In this document: positions 44,283 through 54,447 of the stretch, piece by piece
Numbering within the stretch: position 1 is the first letter of the stretch
Layout of the letters: the number at the start of each line of letters is the position of its first letter
The notes under the pieces: model-generated
Database searches by the model: none
What the model was told of the DNA's origin: nothing
The model's input: the letters and a program-made list of their open reading frames with translations, nothing else
Assembly (NCBI RefSeq): GCF_029395435.1
Contig: NZ_CP113915.1
Coordinates: forward strand, 1,674,001-1,738,000
Direction of reading: 5' to 3'
Source of the DNA: Bifidobacterium sp. ESL0790
GTDB taxonomy: Bacteria; Actinomycetota; Actinomycetes; Actinomycetales; Bifidobacteriaceae
Length of the DNA: 64,000 nucleotides
Program-made: the position numbers and the translations under genes

Positions 44283-46388
44283 ATGGGAAAACAGCAAGCC
44301 CATACCATCGTACGCATCTCGGTCGCGCTGTTCGCCGCGGCGGCCACCATCCTGGCCCCGCAAATGGCCAGCGCGGCCACACCGGTCAGCGGCATGTCAC
44401 CGTCGGCAACTGTGAACGCTCAACCGGGCAATGCCGACAAAACAGGCAATGAATCCAACACACAATCCGGCAAAAACAACACACCGAACGACGCCACGAC
44501 CCAATCCACAGCAAAGACCCCTGCGCCGACCACAGGCATCACGCCAAAATCCGCGACGCTCGGTTCGCCCGATTCCGCCATGAAACGAGGCGCCAGCCCG
44601 TCCGTCGGCCCGCAGTTTGAATGCCCCGATTCGGGTCAGCAGCCTTGGGGCAACAATGCTTATTGGCATCTCGATACCTCCTGCACATTCCATCTAGGCA
44701 CTCTGAACCAGGCCCTGGGTATCGGAACTTTGGCTGCAACTTCTTCCTATGAGGATTTGCCCTGGCACCCTACTTATAGCAACGTCGCCCTTCAGGTGAC
44801 CATCGATTCAGAAGTCAAGGCCAATGAGAATAGCGCCTTTCTATTTCTTGAAATGATCCAAGCCACCAAATACAACAATATGAACCTTCTGGATACCAGC
44901 AATGTCATCAACATGAACAACATGTTTCAAACCAACAGTGCCCTCACCAATCTGGATTTGTCCTCCTGGGACATGAGCAAGGTCACCAACACATCATATA
45001 TGTTCACCGCTGACGGTTCGCTAACAAGTATCGACTTATCTAATCTGGACACCAGCGTAAGCACAATCAGCAATGCCTACGCCATGTTCGACAACGGCGT
45101 GAAGATGATTCGTCTGAGCGCAGCAGGAAACCTATCGTCACTGACTAACGTTGCAGGCGATGATGTAAACGGCCCGTTCCCGTGGTCAGGCACTCCTATA
45201 ACTTGGTCGAATGAGGACGGCACTTGGAGCGGCCCACGCAGTTCCATTCACCCGGTGGGACGCACGCAGTGGTACGGCAGAATAGGATATGTGTTCGACG
45301 GCAACGGCGCCACACAAGGAGAGAAACCGCCTTTCATGATCATTCCAGGTTATAACGATCCAGCATTGACGGCACCATCCCAGAACACATTAGAAAAAAC
45401 CGGTTACAGCTTCAAAGGTTGGGCGACCTCGCCGACGGCGACAACACCTGACTACGCAGAAGGCGCTACGCTTCCGGACACGACCACCAGAAACGTTCTC
45501 TACGCCGTATGGAAGCGGGCCGTTCCCAAACCGGGCATCAATGGCGCGGATGCTCCCAAATCTTTGGAAGGCAATGCGGTCTCACCTTCTGACACCGTGA
45601 CGGTGAGCGGCGATCTGGCGGGCGCCACCGATATTGACGGCATGTCCATAAAACTCTTGCCCGCCGGCAGCACCAGTGAGACGGAAGGCGACGGAACCGC
45701 CGCCGCGACCACCACCTTCGACACCTCCCGCAACACGTGGTCGGCGACGTTCCCCGTATCGGCTTTCACCAATATCGCCGCCGATTCCAACGGCACCGGA
45801 GTCGACTATGTCGTCCGAGCGAAATCGCTTAACGGCGTGGATGTCTCTCCCTATACCTTCAAGACCGTGCATGTCGACATGATTGCCCCGGCGATAAAAG
45901 ATAATAGTCTCGCTTCCGCGTCGGGGAAGGTGACCGGCAAGGCGATGAGCGCCAAGAGCGGGCTGACCGGCGTCACCCCCGCGGCCGAGGGCGGCGACAC
46001 GGCCACCATCACCTGGCTCGACAGCGCCGGCAACGCCATCACGGCTGACACCCCGACCAGCGTGCAAAGCAGCAGCGTCGCTGGCCATATCGGTGCGTTC
46101 GAAGCGAACTGGCCTGCTGACCCACAGGCCGTCAAAGCCAAGGTACAAGTCAAGGACGCGACCGGTAACACCAGCGCCATCAGCCCCCTTGAGCTCGACA
46201 GGCCGGCGCCAAGCGAGTCCTCTGCCCCCGGCCAGGGAGCCTCCAACGGCCCCGGTGCCAATGGCGCGAACCCGAACGGACGCCTCTCCTCCACCGGTGT
46301 GGTCATCGCCGGCATCACCACGGCGGCGATCCTGGCGGCCGGTATCGCCCTGGTGCTCAGCCGTTCCAAGGCGCGCATGCGCAAGTAA
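44283..46388 (+). CDS. cell-wall surface protein, paralogue of the 40-kb protein
   Basis: 701 residues. Same plan as the upstream paralogue: signal peptide (TIVRISVALFAAAATILAPQ), Ser/Thr linker with the shared motif PWGNNAYWHLDTSC, DUF285 repeats at about 196-276 (LTNLDLSSWDMSKVTNTSYM), an InlB B-repeat at about 334-413 (YVFDGNGATQGE to VLYAVWK), fewer Ig-like units at about 419-640, then LSSTG at 668, a hydrophobic helix and SRSKARMRK. The LRR part carries fewer repeats than its sister. Start ATG 44283 has AAGGA close by; the upstream 61 codons lack a leader function. Probably a duplicated adhesin. Confidence 0.9.
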   Translation: MGKQQAHTIVRISVALFAAAATILAPQMASAATPVSGMSPSATVNAQPGNADKTGNESNTQSGKNNTPNDATTQSTAKTPAPTTGITPKSATLGSPDSAMKRGASPSVGPQFECPDSGQQPWGNNAYWHLDTSCTFHLGTLNQALGIGTLAATSSYEDLPWHPTYSNVALQVTIDSEVKANENSAFLFLEMIQATKYNNMNLLDTSNVINMNNMFQTNSALTNLDLSSWDMSKVTNTSYMFTADGSLTSIDLSNLDTSVSTISNAYAMFDNGVKMIRLSAAGNLSSLTNVAGDDVNGPFPWSGTPITWSNEDGTWSGPRSSIHPVGRTQWYGRIGYVFDGNGATQGEKPPFMIIPGYNDPALTAPSQNTLEKTGYSFKGWATSPTATTPDYAEGATLPDTTTRNVLYAVWKRAVPKPGINGADAPKSLEGNAVSPSDTVTVSGDLAGATDIDGMSIKLLPAGSTSETEGDGTAAATTTFDTSRNTWSATFPVSAFTNIAADSNGTGVDYVVRAKSLNGVDVSPYTFKTVHVDMIAPAIKDNSLASASGKVTGKAMSAKSGLTGVTPAAEGGDTATITWLDSAGNAITADTPTSVQSSSVAGHIGAFEANWPADPQAVKAKVQVKDATGNTSAISPLELDRPAPSESSAPGQGASNGPGANGANPNGRLSSTGVVIAGITTAAILAAGIALVLSRSKARMRK

Positions 46389-46412
46389 GATGAGGCTGCA
46401 TCCGATCAATCA

Positions 46413-46455
46413 ATAAGGCGGGGCCCACGGAAATGATTCGTGGGTCCCGCCTTAT
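46413..46455 (+). terminator. terminator after surface protein 2
   Basis: ATAAGGCGGGGCCCACG and CGTGGGTCCCGCCTTAT pair along 17 positions (one G-T type mismatch) 25 nt after the stop. Confidence 0.85.
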
Positions 46456-46628
46456 ATACTTGCTTATTTTTTTAGAACAGTCTCGGCATGAATTGTTCCG
46501 ACGCCGGCAACACCATCAACGCCGGCAACTCCATCAACGTCATTAACGCGAAGGCAACAAACGGCGATCACCAATCGTCCGCAGCGAAAGCGACCCTGCC
46601 GAAACCGACGGCACCAAAGCAGCCGCCA

Positions 46629-47825
46629 TCACTCTTTGGCGGTGATCTCGAGCGTCTGGTCGGCGTAGTCCTTCATCGCGGCCGTAAGCTCCTCGGTGCC
46701 GCTGAACTTGACCTGCGAGCGCAGGAACGAGGAGAACTCCACACGCACGCGATGGCCGTAGAGTTCCAGCCAGTCGTCGGTGACCGCGTAGGGCTCGATC
46801 ACCCGCGCGTCCACGCCCGTCTCGTCGGAGTAAGTCGGCTTGGTGCCGATGGAGATCGCCGCCGGCCAACGCCACTGCGACCCCTCGGCCATGCGCATGC
46901 GGTCGCGCGTGAAGTTGCGTTCCTCGTCGGCCGGGCCCAGGTCGATGAGCCAACCCGCATAGACGCCGTCGACCGGCACATAGCCCTCGACGCGCTCGGC
47001 CAGGTTCGCCGTCGGGAAGCCCATCTCACGCCCCCGCTGCTCGCCGTGCACCACCGTGCCCTCCACGGCGTGACGGTAGCCCAGGATGTCGTTGGCCTCG
47101 CGCACGCAGCCATGCGCGAGCAGATAGCGCACATTCGACGAGCTCCACACCCGCACGTTCCTGCCTTGGCGCTCCTTGCTCCAGGCGCGCAGCTCGGCCT
47201 TGCCCATCGCCTTGCGCGGATCCTCGGGGTCGCCCAAGTGGTCGGTCGGCGGGGCCAACGGCTCAATCTTGGCCGGCACGCGCGTATAGCCGGGGCCACG
47301 GTCGTCCACCACGTCGAGCTCGAAGACGCCGGTGGCCAGCGAAAGGTTCTTGATGGCCTTGATGTCGCCGGTCTTACCCGCGCCCATGGTGGCGTCGCTG
47401 CCCAAAACGAGCGTGCGCATGCCGAGCTTGCCGACCAGCTGGCCCAGGAAGAAGCGGAACGATTTGGAGGCGAACGCCAAGTCGTAGCGCACCACGAGCA
47501 CGTGGTCGACGCCCATCGCATCGAACTCACGCAGGCGCTGGTCCACCGAGGTGAGCGCCTTGGCGTCGTAGAAGTCGGCCGGCACGGGCATGTCGTCGTG
47601 CGCGTGCGCGTAGGCGTGGACGAGCGCCGGACGCGGATCGAACATGATGACCACGGAGAACGACTTGGTCGCCTTCGCCAGCTCGATGACGCGGCGCACC
47701 ACGGCCTGGTGCCCGCGATGCAGCCCGTCGAAGGTGCCGACGGTGACCACGGCCTTCTTGTCGCGGCTCAGCAGGGGCCAGTCGACCAGTCCGGTGGTGT
47801 CGGGTGTCAATCTCGTGATGTTCAT
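46629..47825 (-). CDS. ribF: bifunctional riboflavin kinase/FAD synthetase
   Basis: Makes FMN and then FAD from riboflavin. 398 residues, longer than the usual 310-340. The N-terminal FAD synthetase half has VTVGTFDGLHRGHQAVVRRV and the SSSNVRYLLAHGCVREAND block; the C-terminal kinase half has GREMGFPTANLAERVEGYVP and ends in the helix EELTAAMKDYADQTLEI. An insertion around residues 180-240 (TRVPAKIEPLAPPTDHLGDP) accounts for the extra length. AAAGGA lies 5 nt before ATG 47825. It follows truB on the same strand, the usual neighbourhood. Confidence 0.95.
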   Translation of the reverse strand: MNITRLTPDTTGLVDWPLLSRDKKAVVTVGTFDGLHRGHQAVVRRVIELAKATKSFSVVIMFDPRPALVHAYAHAHDDMPVPADFYDAKALTSVDQRLREFDAMGVDHVLVVRYDLAFASKSFRFFLGQLVGKLGMRTLVLGSDATMGAGKTGDIKAIKNLSLATGVFELDVVDDRGPGYTRVPAKIEPLAPPTDHLGDPEDPRKAMGKAELRAWSKERQGRNVRVWSSSNVRYLLAHGCVREANDILGYRHAVEGTVVHGEQRGREMGFPTANLAERVEGYVPVDGVYAGWLIDLGPADEERNFTRDRMRMAEGSQWRWPAAISIGTKPTYSDETGVDARVIEPYAVTDDWLELYGHRVRVEFSSFLRSQVKFSGTEELTAAMKDYADQTLEITAKE

Positions 47826-48049
47826 CGAAGTCCTTTGTTTATCAACCAGCACACCATGTTACCAGTTACGCTTGCGCGAGGGAATAGCGACGATGCCGCC
47901 CTGTGCGAAGTCACACAGGAAGGGTCGAACGGCCTTGGGCGGGAAAGTTGCGGCTTTGGTAACCGTTCTTACGGATCTAGTTTTCGGCGATATGCCCACA
48001 CAATGATATTGGCGATATTGAGATGCTGAAAATATTACCGCCGCTTTAT

Positions 48050-49246
48050 CTACGATTCTGCGGGAAAGACCAGGACGGACTTGAGCTCGTGGTCGTTCGC
48101 GGGCTCCGCGATGCCCACCACCTCACCGGTCTGCGGAACGTATGCGGCGGCGGTCGGCGCGGTGTCCGGAAGCGAGCCTTCAATCCTACGCCCGAAACGC
48201 AAGTCGGCGGCGTCGTTCTCACTGATCTCGATGGTCGTCATGGTGCGCTTCGCCGCCTCCAGCATGGGCAGGGCGCGCTGCAGCAGCTCGTCGCGGTTGA
48301 CGTCGAGCACGGCCTTGTTGAGCGTGACCTCCTCGCCTTGGCGATTGGTGAAGGTGTGCGGCATGGCGTGCGCGGTGACGACCTTGGATTCATTGACATC
48401 GAACCTGCCGACCCTGGTGCGGCGCAGACGCGTGAGATAACCGCCCACGCCCAGCAGACGCCCCAAATCCCGCCCGAGAGAACGGATATAGGTGCCGGTG
48501 GAGCAACTGATGCGCACGTCCACGTCGACCACTGAGGTGACGCTTCTCACGGCGTCGACGCTTTGGATTTCATTACCGTCGCCGTCTTTGTCGCTTCCAC
48601 CAAGCTCAACCTCGACATTACGGGCCTCGAGCACGCTGAATTCGCTGATGGTGACCTTGCGGGCCTCGAGCTTGACCTCCTTGCCCTGGCGCGCGAGCTC
48701 GTAGGCGTGATGGCCGTTGACGCGCACGGCGGAATAGACGCTGGGCACCTGCTCGATGTCGCCGGTCAGGTGCTCGGCGATGGCCTGCTCGATTTGATTG
48801 ACCGTGAGCTCGCGGGAAACTCGAGGTCCGTTCTGCCCGCCGTGTTCGTCATGTTCATAATGTTCGTCATATCCGTGGCCCATACCCTGCCCTGCGGAAG
48901 CCGCCGGACCCGTGGAAGCAGCACGGCTATCGGAGCCATCCTCCAACCGCACCGAGGCGACGGTCGAAATCTCGCCTTCGGAATCATCGGTCGTGCTGGT
49001 CTGCCCGAGCCGGATGGTGGCCTCGTAGGTCTTGGTGTGGTCGACGATGTAATTGAGCAGGCGCGTGCCGTGGCCGAATCCGACCACCAAGACGCCCGAG
49101 GCCTGCGGGTCGAGCGTGCCGGCATGGCCCACGCGGCGCATGTGCAGCGCCCCGCGCACGGCCGCCACCACGTCGTGGCTGGTGACGCCCAGCGGCTTGT
49201 CGACCACCAGCAGGCCCGAGGCCTCGGTCTTGCCCTGTTTCGCCAT
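48050..49246 (-). CDS. truB: tRNA pseudouridine-55 synthase
   Basis: Forms pseudouridine 55 in the T-loop of tRNAs. 398 residues with catalytic Asp46 (RVGHAGTLDPQASGVLVVGF), substrate motif KTYEATIRLG, and the tRNA-binding STGTYIRSLGRDLGRLLGVG. Two insertions enlarge it: a His/Gly/Glu/Asp-rich stretch at about 98-142 (GHGYDEHYEHDEHGGQ) and an acidic one near 220-245. ATG 49246 is preceded by GGGGAAG. Part of the infB-rbfA-truB-ribF direction set. Confidence 0.94.
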   Translation of the reverse strand: MAKQGKTEASGLLVVDKPLGVTSHDVVAAVRGALHMRRVGHAGTLDPQASGVLVVGFGHGTRLLNYIVDHTKTYEATIRLGQTSTTDDSEGEISTVASVRLEDGSDSRAASTGPAASAGQGMGHGYDEHYEHDEHGGQNGPRVSRELTVNQIEQAIAEHLTGDIEQVPSVYSAVRVNGHHAYELARQGKEVKLEARKVTISEFSVLEARNVEVELGGSDKDGDGNEIQSVDAVRSVTSVVDVDVRISCSTGTYIRSLGRDLGRLLGVGGYLTRLRRTRVGRFDVNESKVVTAHAMPHTFTNRQGEEVTLNKAVLDVNRDELLQRALPMLEAAKRTMTTIEISENDAADLRFGRRIEGSLPDTAPTAAAYVPQTGEVVGIAEPANDHELKSVLVFPAES

Positions 49247-49328
49247 ATCTTCCCCAATAATCGAAAAGTAATCGAAATCGGGAGCCGGCCTTTGGCAAGC
49301 CGCCCCCCCCAATATGTTCTTCTTCAGT

Positions 49329-49370
49329 ACGTTGCCCGCAGAAACGTTGTCCGCAGAAACGTTGCCTGCC
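49329..49370. repeat. 15-bp tandem repeat between rbfA and truB
   Basis: ACGTTGCCCGCAGAA, ACGTTGTCCGCAGAA and ACGTTGCCTGCC are in register at 49329, 49344 and 49359. A run of eight C residues lies just before, near 49303-49310. Confidence 0.75.
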
Positions 49371-49437
49371 TATCCACGGCTATACGAACACAACGACACC
49401 ACAACGTGCGCGGTTTGACCCACGATATACGCGGGCG

Positions 49438-49926
49438 CTACTCCTCAATCCCCGACTCGACGCCATCTTCGAAATCGGCGGCGGTCTTCTTCTTGCGCGG
49501 CTCGACATACGGGTCCTCGCCGCCGGCGTATTGGGCGGTGGCGCGGGACTTCTCCAGCTCCTCGTCACGCTTGTGGGCCACCGTCAGGATGTCCTCAATC
49601 TCGTGGGCCTCGCTCGGCACCTCGTCGTAGACGAACTGCAGCTGCGGGGTCAGGCGCAGCCCGGCCTTCTGCCCGACCAGCGAGCGCAGGCGGCCGGTGG
49701 CCTGCTTGAGGGCCTGTTGCGCGCGCTTGCGCTCCCCCTGGGCCTTGCCCTCCTGGCCGAGCTGGGTCCAGTAGACCCGCGCGATCTGCAGGTCGCCGGT
49801 CACGCGAACATCGGTGATGGTGACACCCTGCAGGCGCTTGTCGTGCAATGTGCGCTCCATCGACGAGGCGATGACGCGCTGGATCAGGGCCGCGATGCGC
49901 GCGGCGCGTGGATTGGTTCCTGCCAT
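49438..49926 (-). CDS. rbfA: ribosome-binding factor A
   Basis: Binds the 30S subunit and assists 16S rRNA 5'-end maturation and cold adaptation. 162 residues: the family start TNPRAARIAALIQRVIASSM, the KH-like core (GVTITDVRVTGDLQIARVYW), the helix RLRSLVGQKAGLRLTPQLQF and an acidic, disordered tail. ATG 49926 has AAGGA at 6-7 nt. It is downstream of infB but separated by 337 nt holding a repeat array. Confidence 0.94.
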   Translation of the reverse strand: MAGTNPRAARIAALIQRVIASSMERTLHDKRLQGVTITDVRVTGDLQIARVYWTQLGQEGKAQGERKRAQQALKQATGRLRSLVGQKAGLRLTPQLQFVYDEVPSEAHEIEDILTVAHKRDEELEKSRATAQYAGGEDPYVEPRKKKTAADFEDGVESGIEE

Positions 49927-50263
49927 AACGTTTCCTTGATATATAACCGTTTCATAATAAGGATATCCGCGAATCCATATATTGCCTAGACCCGCACATC
50001 CCAATGAAGAAACGGACCCTTGACCAACGAATAGTCCGTTCCTTCACACCAACACACTCTACCTGTTACGAAACGGAATCTTACGAAGCCCCACAGTCCG
50101 TTTCGTCACAGGACCACACCCGACCTGTCACGAAACGGAACCCTAAAAGATGTCACAGTCCGTTCCGTCACATGACCAGAGCCCAATGGTCACCAAACAA
50201 AATCAGCGACTGCCATCTGCCGCGAGATGACGCTGCAGGTGACAATCGCTGGGGGGTCGGATG
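49927..50263. repeat. three-unit palindromic array between infB and rbfA
   Basis: CCTGTTACGAAACGGA ... TCCGTTTCGTCACAGG (50062-50112) and CCTGTCACGAAACGGA ... TCCGTTCCGTCACATG (50124-50174) repeat at a 62-bp period; a diverged first unit (GAAACGGA ... TCCGTTCC) lies at 50010-50045. Read in the other phase, AGTCCGTTTCGTCAC ... GTCACGAAACGGAAC parallels the arms of the rpiA-tpx array. No gene is visible in the 337 bases. Confidence 0.8.
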
Positions 50264-53116
50264 TCACGCCTTCTTGGAGTCGGCCTTGGGGCCTTTGCCG
50301 GCATCCTTGGCGTCGCCGGACTTGTCGTCCTTCGACGAGGGCTTGACGTCCTTGCGCTCGATCTCCTTCATCTCGAAGGTCTCGATGATGTCGCCTTCCT
50401 GGATGTCGTTGAAGTTGCCGAGGTTGATACCAGCCTCGTAGCCTTCCTTGACGGACTGCACGTCGTCCTTGAAACGACGCAGCGAGGAGATCTCCAGGTC
50501 GTTGACCGTGGTGACGCCGTTGCGCAGGATGCGCGCCTTGGTGCCACGCTTGACCTCGCCGTCCTGGACCATGACGCCGGCGATGTTGCCGAACTTGGAG
50601 GAACGGAAGATCTGGCGGATCTCGGAATGGGAGGTGGTGACCTCTTCGTATTCCGGCTTGAGCATGCCCTTGAGCGCGGCCTCGATGTCCTCGATGGCCT
50701 TGTAGATGACGGAGTAGTACTTGATCTCCACACCCTCGCGATCGGCGAGGTCGGCGACCTGGCGGTTCGGGCGGACGTTGAAGCCGATGATGACGGCCTT
50801 GTCGACGCTCGCGAGGTTGACGTCGTTCTGGGTGATCGCGCCGACACCGCGGTGGATGACCTGGATGCCGACCTCGTCGGACACCTCGATCTTCATCAGG
50901 GAGTCTTCCAGCGCCTCGACGGAACCGGAGGAATCGCCCTTGATGACGATGTTGAGCATGTCGACCTCGGACTTGGCGAACTGCTCCTTCAAGCTCTCGA
51001 GCGAGACGACCTTGCGGCGCTTGGCCAGCTGGGCCGCGCGTTCGGAGGCCTGACGCTTCTCGGCGATCTGGCGGGCGGTGCGGTCGTCGGGGGCGACCAG
51101 GAAGAGATCGCCGGCGCTCGGCACGCTGGTGAGGCCCAGGACCTGCACAGGTGTGGAGGGCAAGGCCTCCTTCATCTGCTTGCCGTTCTCGTCGAGCATC
51201 GCACGCACACGGCCATAGGAGGTGCCGGCCACGATAGCGTCGCCCACATGGAGTGTGCCCTGCTGCACCAGCACGGTCGCCACGGCGCCACGGCCCTTGT
51301 CGAGCCTGGCCTCGACGGTCGCGCCACGCGCGTCCATGTCCGGGTTGGCCTTGAGGTCGAGCGACGCGTCGGCGGTCAGGAGGATCGCCTCGAGCAGCTT
51401 GTCGACGTTGGTGCCGAGCTTCGCGGAGATGTCGACGAACATGGTGTCGCCGCCGTACTCCTCGGGGACGAGGCCAAACTCGGTGAGCTGGCCGCGCACC
51501 TTGTCGGGGTTCGCGCCCTCGACATCGATCTTGTTGACCGCCACGACGATCGGCACATGGGCCGCCTGCGCGTGGTTGATGGCCTCGACCGTCTGCGGCA
51601 TCACGCCGTCATCAGCCGCGACGACCAGCACCGCGATGTCGGTGAGCTCGGCGCCGCGGGCACGCATGGCGGTGAACGCCTCGTGGCCAGGGGTGTCGAG
51701 GAAGGTGATCTTGCGCTTCTGGTCCTCCAGGTCGACCGTCACCTGATAGGCGCCGATGCGCTGGGTGATGCCGCCGGCCTCGCGTGCGGAGACGTTGGTC
51801 TTGCGGATGGTGTCGAGCAGGCGGGTCTTGCCGTGGTCGACGTGGCCCATGACGGTGACCACCGGGGGACGCGGCTTGAGGTCCTTGTCGTCCTGCAGCT
51901 CTTCCTCGTCGAGGTTGATGTCGAACTGCTGGAGGATCTCCTTGTCCTCCTCCTCGGCGGAGACGATCTTGATGTTCCAGCCGATCTCCTCGCCCAGGAT
52001 CTGGAAGGTGGTCTCGTCCAGGGACTGGGTGGCCGTGGCCATCTCGCCCAGGTGGAACATCACCGTCACCAACGCGGCGGGATTGACGTTGATCTTCTCG
52101 GCGAGGTCGGCCAACGTGGCGCCTTGGCGCAGCTTGATGGTCTGGCCGTTGCCGGTCGGGATGCGCACGCCGCCGATGGTAGGAGCCTTGATCTCCTGGA
52201 AATCACGACGTTTCGCGAGCCTGTTCTTACGGGCCTTGGAGGACTTGCCGCCCTGACGCCCGAAAGCGCCCGCGGTGCCGCCACGACGGCCGCCACGCGA
52301 CGGACCGTGCGAGGGGCCTCCCTGGAAACCGCCACCGGCACCGCCGCCGAAGCGGTTGCCACCGGTGTGCCCGGCGCCGCCCTGGCCTTGGCCCGGACGG
52401 TTGTGGCCCCACTGGCCCGGACGAGCGCCCTGACCCTGGCCCTGACGCCCATTGCGGAAACCGCCACGTGCGCCGCCGCGACCGCCACCACGGCCATGGC
52501 CGTTGTTGACCGTCGGACGCGCCATCGGATGCGGGCGCGGAATGCCGCTGGGCATGGGCACATGCATGCCCTGCTTGCGGCTGAACGGATTGTTGCCCGG
52601 ACGGGGCGTGGAGCCATTGTGCTGGCCCGGAGTGGGGGTGTGCGGATGCGGCGCGCCGCCCTGGTTGCGCGACTGGCCGCCCGAAGGCCTCATGCCCCCG
52701 GCGTTACCGCCATTGCCGTGCTGGCGCTGGTCCTGGCCACCACGCGGCCCCGGCATCGCGCCGGAACGACGCTGCTGGCCGTCATGACGCCCATTGTGCC
52801 CTTGCCCGGTGTGGCCCGGCTGCCCAGGCCTGGCCGATGAGAATGCCGGCTGCTGGCGCGACCCCGGCTTTGGGGCGGAACCAGAATGCTGGCGGTTGCC
52901 GGAACCCTTTGAGCCTCCATTGCCCGACTTGCCCTCGGCGTTGCCCGCGTCCCCGCCCTGCTTGGGAAAGGCGGCGCGAAGCTTGCGAACCACCGGCGCC
53001 TCGACGGTGGATGAGGCGGATTTGACGAACTCGCCCATGTCTTTGAGCTTGTTCAATACCGTCTTGCTGCTTACGCCAAACTCCTTGGCGAGTTCATATA
53101 CGCGCTGTTTTGCCAC
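50264..53116 (-). CDS. infB: translation initiation factor IF-2
   Basis: GTPase that delivers initiator tRNA to the 30S subunit. 950 residues: an IF2_N domain ([20 protein letters not shown]), a long Gly/Arg/Pro/Gln-rich disordered region at about 55-300, the second IF2_N-like segment ([20 protein letters not shown]), the GTPase domain with G1 [20 protein letters not shown] and NKID, and beta-barrel domains to the C-terminus, which is Lys/Asp-rich. The start is GTG with AGGAG at 8 nt. It follows nusA by 187 nt. Confidence 0.96.
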   Translation of the reverse strand: MAKQRVYELAKEFGVSSKTVLNKLKDMGEFVKSASSTVEAPVVRKLRAAFPKQGGDAGNAEGKSGNGGSKGSGNRQHSGSAPKPGSRQQPAFSSARPGQPGHTGQGHNGRHDGQQRRSGAMPGPRGGQDQRQHGNGGNAGGMRPSGGQSRNQGGAPHPHTPTPGQHNGSTPRPGNNPFSRKQGMHVPMPSGIPRPHPMARPTVNNGHGRGGGRGGARGGFRNGRQGQGQGARPGQWGHNRPGQGQGGAGHTGGNRFGGGAGGGFQGGPSHGPSRGGRRGGTAGAFGRQGGKSSKARKNRLAKRRDFQEIKAPTIGGVRIPTGNGQTIKLRQGATLADLAEKINVNPAALVTVMFHLGEMATATQSLDETTFQILGEEIGWNIKIVSAEEEDKEILQQFDINLDEEELQDDKDLKPRPPVVTVMGHVDHGKTRLLDTIRKTNVSAREAGGITQRIGAYQVTVDLEDQKRKITFLDTPGHEAFTAMRARGAELTDIAVLVVAADDGVMPQTVEAINHAQAAHVPIVVAVNKIDVEGANPDKVRGQLTEFGLVPEEYGGDTMFVDISAKLGTNVDKLLEAILLTADASLDLKANPDMDARGATVEARLDKGRGAVATVLVQQGTLHVGDAIVAGTSYGRVRAMLDENGKQMKEALPSTPVQVLGLTSVPSAGDLFLVAPDDRTARQIAEKRQASERAAQLAKRRKVVSLESLKEQFAKSEVDMLNIVIKGDSSGSVEALEDSLMKIEVSDEVGIQVIHRGVGAITQNDVNLASVDKAVIIGFNVRPNRQVADLADREGVEIKYYSVIYKAIEDIEAALKGMLKPEYEEVTTSHSEIRQIFRSSKFGNIAGVMVQDGEVKRGTKARILRNGVTTVNDLEISSLRRFKDDVQSVKEGYEAGINLGNFNDIQEGDIIETFEMKEIERKDVKPSSKDDKSGDAKDAGKGPKADSKKA

Positions 53117-53303
53117 TCAGTTTTCTCCTAATGTTGCGGCCACGCGTATATGCGCGCGGTCAATGTATTTTGCCGGCGAGCTTACCCAGACTCATCGTGC
53201 GACCATGATCGTGTTACCTCGTCTCCATTCCGTCGCGCGGGCAGACTGTGAGCCCGCGCTCGGATTACCGTGCCCCAGCATACTCGTGACGCTGGATTGC
53301 GAA

Positions 53304-54350
53304 TCACTGCTCTTTCGGCGCCTCGGAGGCCTGCGCGGCCTGTTGCGCGGCGTGCGCCTCGCTGGACTCGATGCCGATCTTCCAACCGGTCAGTTTCGCG
53401 GCGAGACGGGCGTTCTGGCCCTCCTTGCCGATGGCGAGCGAGAGCTGGTCGTCGTGGATGAAGGCGATGGCCGTCTTGTTCTTCTCGCTGACGATGTTGA
53501 CGCCTGTGGCCACGGCCGGCGAAAGCGCGGAGCCGACGAACTTCGCCGGATCCTTCGACCAGTCGACGATGTCGATCTTCTCGTTGCCAAGGTTCTCCAT
53601 CACGGCGCGCACGCGAGCGCCGCCGGGGCCGATCAGCGCGCCCTTGGGGTTGATGCCGTCGGTGTTGGCGCGCACCGCGATCTTGGTGCGGGCGCCGGCC
53701 TCACGCGCGATGGCCATGATCGAGACGGCTCCGGAGACCAGCTCCGGCACCTCACGCTCGAAGAGCCTGCGCACCAGTTCGGGGTGCGAGCGGGAGACGA
53801 CGATCTCGGGGCCCTTCAGGCCGCGGCCGACGGTCACCACATAGACGCGCAGACGGTCGCCGTGGCGGTAATGCTCGCCCGGCACCTGCTCGCGCTTGGG
53901 GAGGATGGCCTCGACGTCGCCCACCTTGACGTGCACGTTGGCCGGGTCCTTGGCGTCCTGCTGGATGACGCCGGTGATGAGCTTTCCCTTCTGGCCGGCG
54001 AAGGCGCCGAGCACGCGCTCGTCCTCCGCGTCACGGAAGAGCTGGCGGATGACCTGCCGGGCCGTGGACGCGGCGAGACGGCCGAAATCATGCGGGGTGT
54101 CGTCATATTCCTCGCCCAGCTCCGGGCGCGGGTGCGGGTCCTCCTCGGTGGGCTCGACGGGCTTCTCGTCACGGGCCCAGATGGTGAAGGTGCCGGCGCG
54201 CTCGTCGAGTTCGACGCGGGCGTGCTTGGCCGCATGTGGAGTTTTGCTGTACGCGAGGAGCAATGCCTCGGAAAGTGCGTCATCCAAAGTCTGGGAATCG
54301 ATGCCCTGCTCGGACGCGAGTTGATGAATACCTGTCAGGTCTAGTTCCAT
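53304..54350 (-). CDS. nusA: transcription termination/antitermination factor NusA
   Basis: Binds RNA polymerase and nascent RNA to modulate pausing, termination and antitermination. 348 residues: NusA N-terminal domain (LDDALSEALLLAYSKTPHAA), S1 domain around 125-195 (ITGVIQQDAKDPANVHVKVG), and two KH domains (GPGGARVRAVMENLGNEKID and LAIGKEGQNARLAAKLTGWK). It ends soon after KH2, the short actinobacterial form without C-terminal acidic repeats. AGGAGG lies 10 nt before the ATG. No rimP or ylxR gene is adjacent, unlike many genomes. Confidence 0.95.
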   Translation of the reverse strand: MELDLTGIHQLASEQGIDSQTLDDALSEALLLAYSKTPHAAKHARVELDERAGTFTIWARDEKPVEPTEEDPHPRPELGEEYDDTPHDFGRLAASTARQVIRQLFRDAEDERVLGAFAGQKGKLITGVIQQDAKDPANVHVKVGDVEAILPKREQVPGEHYRHGDRLRVYVVTVGRGLKGPEIVVSRSHPELVRRLFEREVPELVSGAVSIMAIAREAGARTKIAVRANTDGINPKGALIGPGGARVRAVMENLGNEKIDIVDWSKDPAKFVGSALSPAVATGVNIVSEKNKTAIAFIHDDQLSLAIGKEGQNARLAAKLTGWKIGIESSEAHAAQQAAQASEAPKEQ

Positions 54351-54447
54351 GGTCGCAAGACCTCCTATATGAAGTTATGTAGCGAATAAAATAATCTACC
54401 GAGCGCTCTGCCCATTTAGTCACAATCAGACGTTATTCTAGTGGTTT

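Noticed and set aside
50261..52840. 859-codon plus-strand frame opposite infB
   Set aside because: The length only reflects the absence of stops opposite a high-GC gene. infB is unmistakable on the minus strand.
53182..53385. ylxR-like small gene between nusA and infB
   Set aside because: The minus-strand frame is Arg-rich and partly antisense or overlapping to nusA, without YlxR motifs.
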